Made by a program: the position numbers and the translations under genes. Below, in pieces: positions 42,765 through 51,305 of a stretch of DNA of 64,000 nucleotides. How positions within the stretch are numbered: the stretch's first letter is position 1; every line of letters begins with the position of its first letter. Under the pieces are notes generated by a model. That model made no database searches. It was not told where the DNA came from and worked only from the letters and a program-made list of their open reading frames with translations. Source of the DNA: Sphingopyxis sp. (GTDB taxonomy: Bacteria; Pseudomonadota; Alphaproteobacteria; Sphingomonadales; Sphingomonadaceae); assembly GCF_016704835.1 (NCBI RefSeq), contig NZ_JADIZJ010000006.1, forward strand, positions 124,001-188,000. The letters run 5' to 3'.

Positions 42765-44123
42765 TCAATAAATCCCGTCGGTCGCCGGCGTCGTCGCGCG
42801 CGCGGTGGTGGCCACCGTCGGCACGACGGGTGGAGCGACGGGCGCGATGATCGCCGCGGTGGGGCGGCCCGGTTGGGCAAAGCTGGCCACCACCGGCGCG
42901 TCGCGGCCATAGAGGTCGGCGAGTTTCTTGACCCCGCCCTTGCCGTCTGGGATCACCGTCCAATAGGCGACGTAGACAGGGAAGGGGTTGTCGAAGCCGA
43001 AGCGTGTCGTTGCACCGCTCGCGATCGCCTCGCCGAACTCTTCCGGGCTTTTGCCCGCGAACATCACCGCCATCAGGCCCGAGAAATGTAATGCTCGTTC
43101 GGTGCGGATGCAACCGTGGCTGAAGGCACGGGCGGCGGCGTTGAACGCTCCCTTTGACGGGGTGTCGTGCAAGTAGATCGCATGCTCGTTGAGCATTTCC
43201 ATCTTCATCACGCCCAGCGCATTGCCCGGCCCGGCCTTTTGAACCACCGACAGCGTCTTGCCGCTGCCCGTCCAGGTATAGCCCTGCGCTCGCGCCGCGG
43301 CGGGGTTGCGCGCGATTGTCGCGCCAATGCCTTCGTTGATGATGCTGCGCGGCAGCGTCCAGGTCGGGTTGACGATGATCCCGGTCGCCATCGGGTTGAG
43401 CTGCGGCGTCGCGGTTGTCGGCTTTCCGACCACCGCCTTGTGCGTCGCGATGATCGTGCCGCCATGGACGACACGGGTCAAATATTCAGGGACGTTGCTG
43501 ACGACATAGCGTTCACCCAGTGCGCGCGGCATCCACCGCCAGCGTTCCATGTTGACGCGGATCGCGTTGGCGTCGGCGGGTGCCTTGGCCTTGGCGAGCG
43601 AAGCTTTGAGCACCGCGAAGTCGGGATGCACTGGGTTAAGGCCGATGAGCGTTTCGCGGATCGACCCGGCATTCAGCGCGGTTCCGAGCAGCGCCAGCAG
43701 CGGCTCGCTGTCGCCATCGCTGTCGACCATGAACCATTGTTTGCGCGCCGCATTGGGCGTGCGACCATCGCGCAGGTGGGTGGCAAGCAGCAAGAAGGTG
43801 TCGGTTGCGGTCTTGTCGAGCCGCGCCTGATCGTCTGCGAGGATCGCTGCGGCAAGGGCGTCGGGATTATAGTCCCTGGCGAACAGGCCTTCTGAGCCGA
43901 TTTTTTCGATCGCGCTGAGCAGCGCAGTTGCATTTTCCTCCGACCAGTTCGGCAAGGCCACCTGCGCGGCGATCACCGGCGCGTCGTCGGCAACCTTGTC
44001 GGGTTGCAGCACGACCGAATCCTCTTTGACCCCGGTTTGGGCGAGCGCGGGCGCGGCCAGCAGGCTCAGCGTGAGAAGGAACGTTGCGGCGGGCCGCGCT
44101 GAAAAAGAGGAGTTTTTGACCAT
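42765..44123 (-). CDS. L,D-transpeptidase, YcbB/LdtD type
   Basis: A 452-residue periplasmic enzyme with a signal peptide (residues 1-29, ending ALAQ). The middle holds the scaffold typical of YcbB (NMERWRWMPRALGERYVV near residue 190), and the catalytic SHGCIRTERALHFSGLM is near residue 335-350. The peptidoglycan-binding domain usually inserted in E. coli LdtD is reduced. The C-terminus is a Pro/Ala/Thr-rich tail. The start ATG at 44123 is followed by a clear signal; the longer frame to 44186 is unlikely. It makes 3-3 crosslinks in peptidoglycan. Confidence 0.9.
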   Translation of the reverse strand: MVKNSSFSARPAATFLLTLSLLAAPALAQTGVKEDSVVLQPDKVADDAPVIAAQVALPNWSEENATALLSAIEKIGSEGLFARDYNPDALAAAILADDQARLDKTATDTFLLLATHLRDGRTPNAARKQWFMVDSDGDSEPLLALLGTALNAGSIRETLIGLNPVHPDFAVLKASLAKAKAPADANAIRVNMERWRWMPRALGERYVVSNVPEYLTRVVHGGTIIATHKAVVGKPTTATPQLNPMATGIIVNPTWTLPRSIINEGIGATIARNPAAARAQGYTWTGSGKTLSVVQKAGPGNALGVMKMEMLNEHAIYLHDTPSKGAFNAAARAFSHGCIRTERALHFSGLMAVMFAGKSPEEFGEAIASGATTRFGFDNPFPVYVAYWTVIPDGKGGVKKLADLYGRDAPVVASFAQPGRPTAAIIAPVAPPVVPTVATTARATTPATDGIY

Positions 44124-44284
44124 GGTTAAGGCCCATAGCCAAAAATCCGCGGCAGTGAAAGTGAGGTGGCGCGCAGCTGGGCGCATCGCGAATAATATCC
44201 GTCCTTCCGGCGGAAGCCGGGATGACGGCGGTGCGTCAGAAACAGCCGGTGCGACCTCGACCTCCGCCGGGGTTCCATAGCGAA

Positions 44285-45646
44285 TTAGGATTTGGCCTCG
44301 TCATCCTGCCGCGCGAGCCAGTCTTCCAGCCATTTGATTGTGTAATCGCCGTTGATCACGTCAGGATCGGCGAGCAGAGCCTGATGCAGCGGGATGTTCG
44401 TCTTGACCCCGGCGATCACCATTTCCTCGAGCGCCCGGCGCATCCGCATCATGCAGCTCTCGCGGGTGCGGCCATAAACAATCAGCTTGCCGATCATGCT
44501 GTCGTAATAGGGCGGGATCGAATAGCCGGCGTAAAGCCCGCTATCGACGCGCACATGCATGCCGCCAGCAGCGTGATAATTGGTGACCTTGCCCGGCGAG
44601 GGCATGAAGGTGCGCGGGTCTTCGGCATTGATGCGGCATTCCATCGCATGGCCGCGAAATTCGAGATCTTCCTGTTTGACCGACAGGTCGCGGCCGCCTG
44701 CGATGCGTATCTGTTCGCGCACGAGGTCGAAGCCGGTGATCATTTCGGTGACCGGATGCTCGACCTGGATGCGCGTGTTCATTTCAATGAAGAAAAACTC
44801 GCCATTTTCCCACAGGAACTCGATCGTCCCAGCGCCGCGATAGTGCATCGCCGCCATCGCGTCGGCGCACACCTTGCCCATGCGAGCGCGTTCGTCACCT
44901 GAGATAATCGGCGAAGGGGCTTCCTCGAGCACCTTTTGGTGACGGCGCTGGAGCGAACAGTCGCGCTCGCCGAGATGGATCGCGGTACCCCGGCCATCGC
45001 CGAACACCTGAAACTCGATGTGGCGCGGGTTGCCGAGATATTTTTCCATGTAAACGGTCGGATCGCCGAACGCCGCCGCCGCCTCGCTCGATGCCTGGCT
45101 CATCAGGCTTTCGAGACTGTCGGCGTTGGGGACGACCTTCATACCGCGCCCGCCGCCGCCCGATGCCGCTTTGATGAGCACAGGGTAGCCGATGTCTTGC
45201 GCCGTCTTGCGGCATTCGTCGCCATAGGTGACCGCGCCGGGCGAGCCCGGAACGACGGGCAGGCCCAGCGCGACGGCGGTGCGCTTTGCCTCGACCTTGT
45301 CGCCCATGGTGCGGATATGTTCGGGTTTCGGCCCGACAAAGATCATGTCATGCGCTTCGATGATCTCGGCGAACCGCTCGTTTTCCGACAGGAATCCGTA
45401 GCCCGGATGAATTGCGTCGGCACCCGTAATCTCGGCGGCCGAGATGATCGCCGGGATGTTCAGATAGCTGTCCTTGGCCGCCGGCGGCCCGATGCACACC
45501 GCTTCGTCGGCGAGCCTTACGTGCATCGCGTCCGCGTCGGCAGTCGAATGAACCGCCACCGTCTTGATGCCCATTTCGTGGCATGCCCGGTGGATACGCA
45601 GCGCGATCTCGCCGCGGTTGGCGATCAGGAGTTTTTCAATGGCCAT
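44285..45646 (-). CDS. accC: acetyl-CoA carboxylase, biotin carboxylase subunit
   Basis: A 453-residue ATP-grasp enzyme that carboxylates biotin on AccB with bicarbonate and ATP. KLLIANRGEIALRI at the N-terminus, the glycine-rich ATP loop ASGGGGRGMKVV near residue 162 and the EMNTRIQVEHPVTE signature near residue 287 are present. It follows accB by 20 bases on the same strand. The product feeds malonyl-CoA to plsX/fabH-linked fatty acid synthesis encoded at 59-61 kb. Confidence 0.97.
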   Translation of the reverse strand: MAIEKLLIANRGEIALRIHRACHEMGIKTVAVHSTADADAMHVRLADEAVCIGPPAAKDSYLNIPAIISAAEITGADAIHPGYGFLSENERFAEIIEAHDMIFVGPKPEHIRTMGDKVEAKRTAVALGLPVVPGSPGAVTYGDECRKTAQDIGYPVLIKAASGGGGRGMKVVPNADSLESLMSQASSEAAAAFGDPTVYMEKYLGNPRHIEFQVFGDGRGTAIHLGERDCSLQRRHQKVLEEAPSPIISGDERARMGKVCADAMAAMHYRGAGTIEFLWENGEFFFIEMNTRIQVEHPVTEMITGFDLVREQIRIAGGRDLSVKQEDLEFRGHAMECRINAEDPRTFMPSPGKVTNYHAAGGMHVRVDSGLYAGYSIPPYYDSMIGKLIVYGRTRESCMMRMRRALEEMVIAGVKTNIPLHQALLADPDVINGDYTIKWLEDWLARQDDEAKS

Positions 45647-45666
45647 TGCCGAATGTTCCCTTCGCC

Positions 45667-46146
45667 TCAGGCGATGGTGAACAGCGGCTGGTCAAACTCG
45701 ACCGGCTGGCTGTTTTCGACATGCACGCCGGTGAGCGTGCCCGATGCGGGGGCGACGATAGGGTTCATGACCTTCATCGCTTCGATGATCAGGACGGTGT
45801 CGCCGGCCTTTACCGCCGCGCCGATGCTGGCGAAATTGGGCGCGCCGGGTTCGGGTGACAGATAGACGGTGCCGACCATCGGCGATTTGACCGCGTCGGC
45901 GAAGCTCGCGGCCGCGGGGGCGGTCGCGACGGGGGCTGCGGCGGGCGCGGTCGCGGCTGGCGCGGCTACGGGAGCGGGGGCATAGGCGACGGGCGCCGCG
46001 GCGACCGCGGCCTTGCGCGCGACGCGGACCTTGCGATCACCGTCCTCGACTTCGATCTCGGTCAGGCTGGTGTCGTCGAGCAGCTCGGCGAGCGCGCGCA
46101 CATAGGCCGGATCGATATTGATGCCATCGTCTTTATGGTCACCCAT
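45667..46146 (-). CDS. accB: acetyl-CoA carboxylase, biotin carboxyl carrier protein
   Basis: A 159-residue carrier. The biotin lysine is in EAMKVMNPI near residue 124, inside the usual barrel-sandwich domain (residues about 85-159). The N-terminal 35 residues (IDPAYVRALAELLDDTSLTEIEVE) match AccB; an Ala/Pro hinge of about 40 residues lies between. GGAAAATTCTC precedes the ATG. Order aroQ, accB, accC on one strand is typical for alphaproteobacteria. Confidence 0.97.
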   Translation of the reverse strand: MGDHKDDGINIDPAYVRALAELLDDTSLTEIEVEDGDRKVRVARKAAVAAAPVAYAPAPVAAPAATAPAAAPVATAPAAASFADAVKSPMVGTVYLSPEPGAPNFASIGAAVKAGDTVLIIEAMKVMNPIVAPASGTLTGVHVENSQPVEFDQPLFTIA

Positions 46147-46212
46147 GAGAATTTTCCTGTTGTTGCGGCGCCGACGTTGCGGCGCTCAGACCTATTTTGA
46201 TGCGCCCTATTG

Positions 46213-46652
46213 TCAGAGACGCGCGGCGGCGTCCAGCGCCAGCATATAGCTGTTCGCACCATGGCCTGCAAAATGGGCGACCGCAGCCATGCCGACATAG
46301 CTGATATGGCGGAACGCTTCGCGCTTCATCGGGTCTGACAGATGGACCTCAATCACCGGCACCTTGATCGACTTGATCGCGTCGTGGAGCGCGATCGAGG
46401 TGTGGTGTAACCGCCAGCGTTGAGCAGCACCGCCTTGGCGCCCGCGACATAGGCTTCGTGCAGCCAGTCGATTAGCACGCCTTCGTGGTTCGTCTGGCGG
46501 CATTCGAGGCGGAGACCGAGTTCGGTCGCTCGCGCTTCGAGCTGTGCGTGGATGTCGTTGAGCGTGTCGTGGCCGTAAATCTCCGGCTCGCGCGTGCCGA
46601 GCAGATTGAGGTTGGGGCCTGAGAAGACAAAAACGGTCGGCTTGTCGGTCAA
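46213..46652 (-). pseudogene. aroQ: type II 3-dehydroquinate dehydratase, frameshifted as written
   Basis: The frame starting at 46652 encodes FSGPNLNLLGTREPEIYG and RQTNHEGVLIDWLHEA, then VLLNAGGYT. Another frame continues TSIALHDAIKSIKVPVIEVHLSDP to a stop at 46213. A single missing G (GG at 46404-46405 where GGG is expected) restores one 146-residue AroQ with the active-site Tyr, His and Arg residues. The enzyme makes 3-dehydroshikimate in the shikimate pathway. Because accB follows directly and the rest is intact, the gene is probably functional in the cell and the sequence is in error. Confidence 0.88.
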
Positions 46653-46733
46653 TGCGGGGGCTTTCGGTTGCGGCGCTATGCGCTCCCCCTATATGGGCTG
46701 CTCGGCAAAAGGCAAAGCAAGGCGGAAACTGCA

Positions 46734-46934
46734 GTGATTTCGATCATGCTCAACGGCGAACAGCGGCAGGTGCGCGAGAGCATTGCCGATCTCGTCGCCT
46801 CGCTCGGCCTTGATGTCAAAAAGGTCGCGGTCGAACGCAATCGCGAAATCATGGCGCGCTCGACGCTCGTCGACATCGCGCTCGCCGAGGGCGATGCGCT
46901 GGAAATCGTACATTTTGTAGGAGGCGGTTGTTGA
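46734..46934 (+). CDS. thiS: sulfur carrier protein ThiS
   Basis: A 66-residue ubiquitin-fold carrier for thiazole synthesis. I start it at GTG 46734, giving MISIMLNGEQRQVRES, because AAGGCGG lies upstream and the family pattern begins this way; ATG 46746 lacks a ribosome site. VAVERNREIMARS and the end ALEIVHFVGGGC are typical except that one Cys follows the glycine run, so the C-terminal Gly-Gly needed for thiocarboxylate formation is not exposed. The stop overlaps the thiG start. Divergent from aroQ. Confidence 0.85.
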   Translation: MISIMLNGEQRQVRESIADLVASLGLDVKKVAVERNREIMARSTLVDIALAEGDALEIVHFVGGGC

Positions 46935-47702
46935 CCGACACTTGGAGCGTTGCCGGACGGACATTTACGTCGCGGCTGATTGTCGGGACCGGCAAATACA
47001 AGGATTTCGAGCAGAATGCCGCCGCGGTCGCGGCATCGGGGGCCGAGATCGTCACCGTTGCGGTGCGCCGGGTCAATGTGTCGGACCCCACCGCGCCGAT
47101 GCTCACCGACTATATCGACCCAAGTAAGATTACCTATCTGCCGAACACCGCGGGCTGCTTCAACGCCGACGATGCGATCCGCACGCTGCGGCTGGCGCGC
47201 GAGGCAGGGGGCTGGGACCTTGTGAAGCTCGAGGTGCTCGGTGAGGCGAAGACCCTGTATCCGGAACATGCGCGAGACATTGGAAGCGACAGAGGTGCTC
47301 GCCAAGGAAGGGTTCCTGCCGATGGTCTATTGCGTCGATGATCCGATCGCCGCGAAGCAGCTCGAGGATGCAGGCGCGGTTGCGGTGATGCCGCTCGGCG
47401 CGCCAATCGGGTCGGGGCTGGGGATCCAGAACCGGGTGACGATCCGCTTGATCGTCGAGGGCGCATCGGTGCCGGTACTCGTCGATGCCGGGGTCGGCAC
47501 CGCGAGCGATGCCGCGGTGGCGATGGAACTCGGCTGCGACGGGGTGCTCATGAACACCGCAATCGCCGAAGCGAAGGACCCGATTCGCATGGCGCGCGCG
47601 ATGCGGTTGGCGGTCGAAGCGGGGCGCGACGCCTATCTGTCGGGGCGGATGGGGCAACGCAAATATGCCGATCCGTCGAGTCCGCTGGCGGGACTGATCT
47701 GA
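46931..47702 (+). pseudogene. thiG: thiazole synthase, frameshifted as written
   Basis: ThiG makes the thiazole phosphate ring from deoxyxylulose phosphate, ThiS-thiocarboxylate and dehydroglycine. A TTG at 46931 (overlapping the thiS stop, GGAGG six bases upstream) opens RTFTSRLIVGTGKYKDF and VKLEVLGEAKTLYP. The frame then fails; another continues MRETLEATEVLAKEGFLPMVYC, DAGVGTASDAAVAMELG and RMGQRKYADPSSPLAGLI to 47702. Removing one A of the pair 47265-47266 restores a 256-residue protein of normal length. An assembly error is likely. Confidence 0.88.
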
Positions 47703-47708
47703 GCGCAG

Positions 47709-48158
47709 TCAGAAGGACGCAGGCGGGCGGTATAGCATTTCGATCCGCTCGATCTCGCCGTTGATGCCAAGCACCACTTCGACATCCCAAAGCAATCTTG
47801 CGGGGCCATCGGGCAGGATGATGATCCGGTACGGTTGCCACAGCTTGTTGTCGGAGATTTTGCGCTCGATGCTGAATATCTTGGTGAGCGGCAGGTCGAG
47901 GAAGGCGTCACGTGGGGCGACGCGCGTCATCGGATAAGATGCGGGTGCGCCGCAGAGCAGATCGAAAACGACCTGCTCGTCGTTCTTTAACTTGAACTGC
48001 GCGTCGGCGACTTTTTCAGTCAGCTTCGCTGCTTCATTGGCGGTGAGTCCCCGCAGCTGCGGCTGTGTTGCGACCTTGGTCGGGGCGGTCTGTGCGAATG
48101 CGCCGGGGGCGAGCAGCGGCGCGATCGCGGCGAGTAGGACTAAGCGCAAAATTATCAT
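47709..48158 (-). CDS. exported protein of unknown function
   Basis: About 149 residues from the ATG at 48158 (an ATG at 48176 is also in frame). Signal peptide IILRLVLLAAIAPLLAPGAFAQ. The mature part has LTANEAAKLTEKVADAQFKL and QVVFDLLCGAPASYPM; one cysteine. It ends seven bases from thiG, convergently. No family recognised. Confidence 0.65.
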   Translation of the reverse strand: MIILRLVLLAAIAPLLAPGAFAQTAPTKVATQPQLRGLTANEAAKLTEKVADAQFKLKNDEQVVFDLLCGAPASYPMTRVAPRDAFLDLPLTKIFSIERKISDNKLWQPYRIIILPDGPARLLWDVEVVLGINGEIERIEMLYRPPASF

Positions 48159-48227
48159 GTTGCCATTCAATCCCATTTGAGCGGAAGGTCAATTGCCCTT
48201 TTTTCATAACGATTTGTCAGTTGGCGG

Positions 48228-48252
48228 GGAACATTGGCGGTGGCCACTCGTT
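48228..48252 (+). promoter_or_regulatory. sigma-EcfG-type promoter upstream of the CsbD gene
   Basis: GGAAC at 48228-48232 and CGTT at 48249-48252, 16 bases apart, match the alphaproteobacterial general-stress consensus GGAAC-N16/17-CGTT. The CsbD start is 50 bases downstream with AAGGAG before it. CsbD-like proteins are classical stress-induced genes, which supports the reading. Confidence 0.65.
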
Positions 48253-48301
48253 GGACAGACAAGAGGCGCTACTGCCTCGGCCAAGAGCAAGGAGATATTC
48301 C

Positions 48302-48484
48302 ATGGGTGAACTCACCGACAAAGCAAAGGGCCTCGCCAACGAAGCCGCGGGTAACACCAAGCAGGCGATCGGCAAGGCGACCGACAACGAGAAATTGAAA
48401 TCTGAAGGCGTGGCGCAGGAGCGCAAAGGCGAAGCCCAGAATCTCAAGGGCGAAGTCAAAGGCGCGCTCGGCGACAAGGTCTGA
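48302..48484 (+). CDS. CsbD family stress protein
   Basis: A 60-residue hydrophilic protein: MGELTDKAKGLANEAAG, KQAIGKATDNEKLKSEG, then AQNLKGEVKGALGDKV. The family is induced by general stress in many bacteria; its molecular role is not known. AAGGAG stands before the ATG, a sigma-EcfG-like promoter lies upstream and a perfect terminator follows, so this is a complete single-gene unit. Confidence 0.9.
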   Translation: MGELTDKAKGLANEAAGNTKQAIGKATDNEKLKSEGVAQERKGEAQNLKGEVKGALGDKV

Positions 48485-48510
48485 CGATCCGATAGGTCCG
48501 ACTATAAGAA

Positions 48511-48540
48511 AAGGCCCCGGGACACCGGGGCCTTTTTTTT
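48511..48540 (+). terminator. rho-independent terminator after CsbD gene
   Basis: AAGGCCCCGG, loop GACA, CCGGGGCC, then eight T. The cleanest terminator in the window. Confidence 0.92.
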
Positions 48541-48664
48541 GAGGATCCACCCGGTGGCGCCTCGATGGAAAAGGGGGAGCGAGGGGGAAAAGGAACGCGC
48601 AGGGCGCATCGCTGCCGCGAGGCCGCCACGCGGATCGTGAAGGACCTTGCGATGGTTGCGCCAA

Positions 48665-48715
48665 AGCCCCTCCGTCAGCGCCTCGCACTGCCACCTTCCC
48701 ATGGCTTCGCCACAG
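48665..48715. repeat. dispersed repeat, family D copy 1
   Basis: A 51-base segment starting AGCCCCTCCGTCAGCGC and ending CATGGCTTCGCCACAG, matching 63001-63051 at all but about four positions. It lies in the gap between the CsbD terminator and the lipoprotein gene. 48541-48664 has no gene that I can see. Confidence 0.75.
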
Positions 48716-48727
48716 CGCGCGTATGAA

Positions 48728-49477
48728 TTACTTCCCGCCCGATGCCACCAGGTCGACGTCGGTCATCCCGCCGTCGCGGCGTGCCATAATGACATAGGCG
48801 AGGTCGCCCTTCGTCCCACCGAGCATATGTTCATTGCCGTTGACGCGGTGATCGCTGGTGTAGCCAGCACGGACCGCCATCGTGTGGTAATAGTCGAACA
48901 CGCCCTGAATCGACGCGGCAGTCTGGAAATTGATGACGCGAATGTTGCACTTGCCTCCGGCGATGCCCGCAGCTTCGCGCAGCGTCGCGCGCGGATAGAC
49001 TTTGAAGGCGGCGGGCAGGCGATCGGCCCAAGCGTTGCCATAGGTCAGCTTGGCGTCACAGTCTCCCTTTTGCTGGTTGCGGGCGAGCGCGCCGATGGTA
49101 ACCGGACGCGGCTTGGCCTCGCAACCTTCGCAACCTGCCTCAAGCGGCAAAGCTTTTGGAGCGGCGAGCAGCTTGCCGGCCTTCAGCGCGGCGGCGGCTT
49201 CGGTGACGGTGGCGGCCTTGCCGCCAGCGACACCGGGAACGCCGCCGTCGACGGGACGATTGCCCGGTCCGACAGCATTCTGGTTCGCCTGACCCGCGAG
49301 CTTGGGGTCGACCATGATCTTGTCTTCGAGCGCGCCCTTGATCGCAGGATCGGCATTCGTCAGTCCGTCGTCGAGCGGCGCGAGTTCGGATTTCGCTTGG
49401 GGATTGTCCCGGCACCCGGCGAGCGGTGCCGCCGCCATCAGCAGGCCGGTGACCAACCATTTTCCGCGCAACATCAT
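48728..49477 (-). CDS. lipoprotein of unknown function
   Basis: A 249-residue protein from the ATG at 49477, with AAGGGAG eight bases upstream. The signal has a lipobox, MAAAPLAGC, so Lgt should modify Cys22 or thereabouts. The middle is low-complexity Ala/Gly (AVGPGNRPVDGGVPGVAGG); a CEGCEAK pair lies in the linker. The C-terminal 110 residues form a compact domain with CDAKLTYGNAWADRLPAAF and FDYYHTMAVRAGYTSDH. Similar proteins are common in sphingomonads as hypothetical. Nothing more can be said about role. Confidence 0.7.
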   Translation of the reverse strand: MMLRGKWLVTGLLMAAAPLAGCRDNPQAKSELAPLDDGLTNADPAIKGALEDKIMVDPKLAGQANQNAVGPGNRPVDGGVPGVAGGKAATVTEAAAALKAGKLLAAPKALPLEAGCEGCEAKPRPVTIGALARNQQKGDCDAKLTYGNAWADRLPAAFKVYPRATLREAAGIAGGKCNIRVINFQTAASIQGVFDYYHTMAVRAGYTSDHRVNGNEHMLGGTKGDLAYVIMARRDGGMTDVDLVASGGK

Positions 49478-49563
49478 CGCTAACACTCCCTTAATCTTTG
49501 ACCGGGATTGCCCGATCCTGGTTAAAAAGGCGCAAAGAAAATGCGTTAACGGGTAACCCTTTG

Positions 49564-50004
49564 TTAGCCGAAAACTGTGCCGTAACGAGACGCTTCCGGG
49601 TTGCAGCGGATCAGCCGCGACGTGTCGACCGCCGCTTGGCGGTGGACGACGGCCTGCCGGTACGCAGGGTCGGTGACCATTTCCATGAAGGCGCCGCTGG
49701 TCGGATATTCAGCGATGAATACCGCATCCCAATACTCAGCATCTGGGCCAATCACCATCGCTTCCATCGTACCGCGCCAGACGATGCGGCCGCCGACGCG
49801 CTGGAATATGGGGCCGCTGTCGGCGCCGTAATTGGCATAAGCGTCGGCACCGGTAAGCGTTTCGCCCGCAAGGGGATGGTCGGCGGGATAGGTAGCGGCG
49901 GCCTTGAAGCGGACCAGGTTGAGCATATGGATTGGGGTGTCGCGCGGCAGGGCCTTGAAGGCGTCGAATTGCGCGCGTTCGGGATCGACGTGACGGTCGG
50001 TCAT
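49564..50004 (-). CDS. DUF1330 domain protein
   Basis: A 146-residue protein of the DUF1330 dimeric alpha/beta-barrel group. PIHMLNLVRFKAAATYP near residue 26, YANYGADSGPIFQRVGGRIVW and WDAVFIAEYPTSGAFMEMV are the family pattern. The start at 50004 overlaps the end of the upstream GNAT gene by 4 bases; the frame continues to 50223 without similarity. Function unknown. Confidence 0.82.
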   Translation of the reverse strand: MTDRHVDPERAQFDAFKALPRDTPIHMLNLVRFKAAATYPADHPLAGETLTGADAYANYGADSGPIFQRVGGRIVWRGTMEAMVIGPDAEYWDAVFIAEYPTSGAFMEMVTDPAYRQAVVHRQAAVDTSRLIRCNPEASRYGTVFG

Positions 50005-50552
50005 GGCAGCAACTCCTTGCGCTTGATCCGCCAGGCATCGGCGCTCTGCACCCACGCATCGACGGGCGCATCCTCGAACGGTGCGGGGAGGCGGGTCGGG
50101 CCGCTGTTGGTGGCGCCCAGCCGGATCGCAAGCGCCTGGGAGCGGGTGTTGGCGGGGTCGATGCTGTGCATCAGTTCGGGCCATTTGAGAAACTCGACGG
50201 CAAAGTCGCACGCAGCGACGCATCCTTCAAAGGCATAGCCCTTGCCCGCGAATTTTGCGCGCACGCCATAGCCGATTTCGGGGGCTGGCCAGCCGTCGGG
50301 TTCCCACGGGCCGAGGCGACCGACCCATTCGCCGCTGTCGCGCTCGATCACCGAAAACATCGAAAAACCGCGGATGTGCCAGGCCCCGGCGAGCGTACAC
50401 CAGATGCGCCACGCGGCGGCGCGCGGGCAGGTTCCGCCGATAAACTGCATGGTTTCGGGCTCAGCGCACATGTCAGCGAAGGCGCCGAAATCCTCGGTCG
50501 CGGGTGGGCGCATGATAAGCCGCTGGGTAACGAGCAGGGGGCCATTGAGCAT
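50001..50552 (-). CDS. RimJ/RimL-type GNAT acetyltransferase
   Basis: A 183-residue acetyltransferase: VTQRLIMRPPATEDFGAF at the N-terminus, IGYGVRAKFAGKGYAFEG near residue 90-108 for acetyl-CoA binding and SIDPANTRSQALAIRLG near 130. GAGAGAAA precedes the ATG at 50552. The frame is open to 50714 without similarity. It is coupled to the DUF1330 gene by a four-base overlap. Substrate unknown; N-terminal protein or small-molecule acetylation. Confidence 0.86.
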   Translation of the reverse strand: MLNGPLLVTQRLIMRPPATEDFGAFADMCAEPETMQFIGGTCPRAAAWRIWCTLAGAWHIRGFSMFSVIERDSGEWVGRLGPWEPDGWPAPEIGYGVRAKFAGKGYAFEGCVAACDFAVEFLKWPELMHSIDPANTRSQALAIRLGATNSGPTRLPAPFEDAPVDAWVQSADAWRIKRKELLP

Positions 50553-50643
50553 GGTATTTCTCTCGCGGGGGACGGGAGCATGCTTTTGCGACAAGAGCGG
50601 CAGGCGGGCAAGGGTGAACCGGGCCCGGAGCGCACACGCGGTC

Positions 50644-50673
50644 GAGGGCGCCGACGACCAGGTCGGCGCCCTC
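50644..50673. terminator. perfect GC hairpin, probable transcription stop
   Basis: GAGGGCGCCGAC, loop GACCAG, GTCGGCGCCCTC: a perfect 12-base stem. No T-run follows on either strand. It lies downstream of the glycine-zipper gene and upstream of the GNAT gene, both on the minus strand. Confidence 0.5.
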
Positions 50674-50735
50674 TTCCATCTACGTTTGCGGGCGGAGGGG
50701 TCTCGGACCCGCAATCGAGACGGTAGCTCTATCGC

Positions 50736-51125
50736 TTAGCGGCAGCGATATTTGTCGCGATCAATCTCGCGGCCCAGCAGCGCGCCAGCGCCTGCGCCAA
50801 TCACGGTGCCAAGCAGCTTGTCGCCGCGACCGGCGATTTCATTGCCTGCAAGGCCGCCGACAGCGCCGCCGATCAGCAGGCCGGTGGTCCCATTGTCTTT
50901 CTTGCAACGATAACGGCCATCGCCATCACGCCACACGCGGGTGTTCGCATTGACGCGCTGGTCGTGGTAGTGACGCTTATTGCGCTTGTGAAAGCTGCTC
51001 GACTGATCAAGCTGATGAAAACCCTCGGCCTTCGCGGGGGCAACCATGCCGGCATAGGCCGGTGCGGTGAGCGCAACGCTGACGGCGGCCAAGCCACCCA
51101 TCAGGCCTTTGTTGAAATTACGCAT
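50736..51125 (-). CDS. glycine zipper 2TM exported protein
   Basis: A 129-residue protein with signal peptide (GLAAVSVALTAPAYA) and a C-terminal glycine zipper: LLIGGAVGGLAGNEIAGRGD then LLGTVIGAGAGALLG (about residues 84-120). The middle is basic (FHKRNKRHYHDQR). The family is found in outer-membrane lipoprotein-like SlyB/RcnB-linked proteins. AGGAAAGG precedes the ATG. Envelope role inferred. Confidence 0.82.
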   Translation of the reverse strand: MRNFNKGLMGGLAAVSVALTAPAYAGMVAPAKAEGFHQLDQSSSFHKRNKRHYHDQRVNANTRVWRDGDGRYRCKKDNGTTGLLIGGAVGGLAGNEIAGRGDKLLGTVIGAGAGALLGREIDRDKYRCR

Positions 51126-51305
51126 GCTAATCCTTTCCTGGTTCTACGCCTTGTTCCGCAGGGCGGTACCGGGCGCTTCGACAGGCAAAACGAGCCAGCC
51201 CCGGATGGCGTTGCATGAACCCCCGGCAACGAGACGAAGCGAGTGTTATCGTCGACGAACCGAAAGGCACTTGCTGCTTTCGCGGCGGCATGCGACAACC
51301 CCGAA

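Noticed and set aside
46653..46733. TPP riboswitch upstream of thiS
   Set aside because: The gap is short and lacks the conserved CUGAGA and ACYUGA elements.
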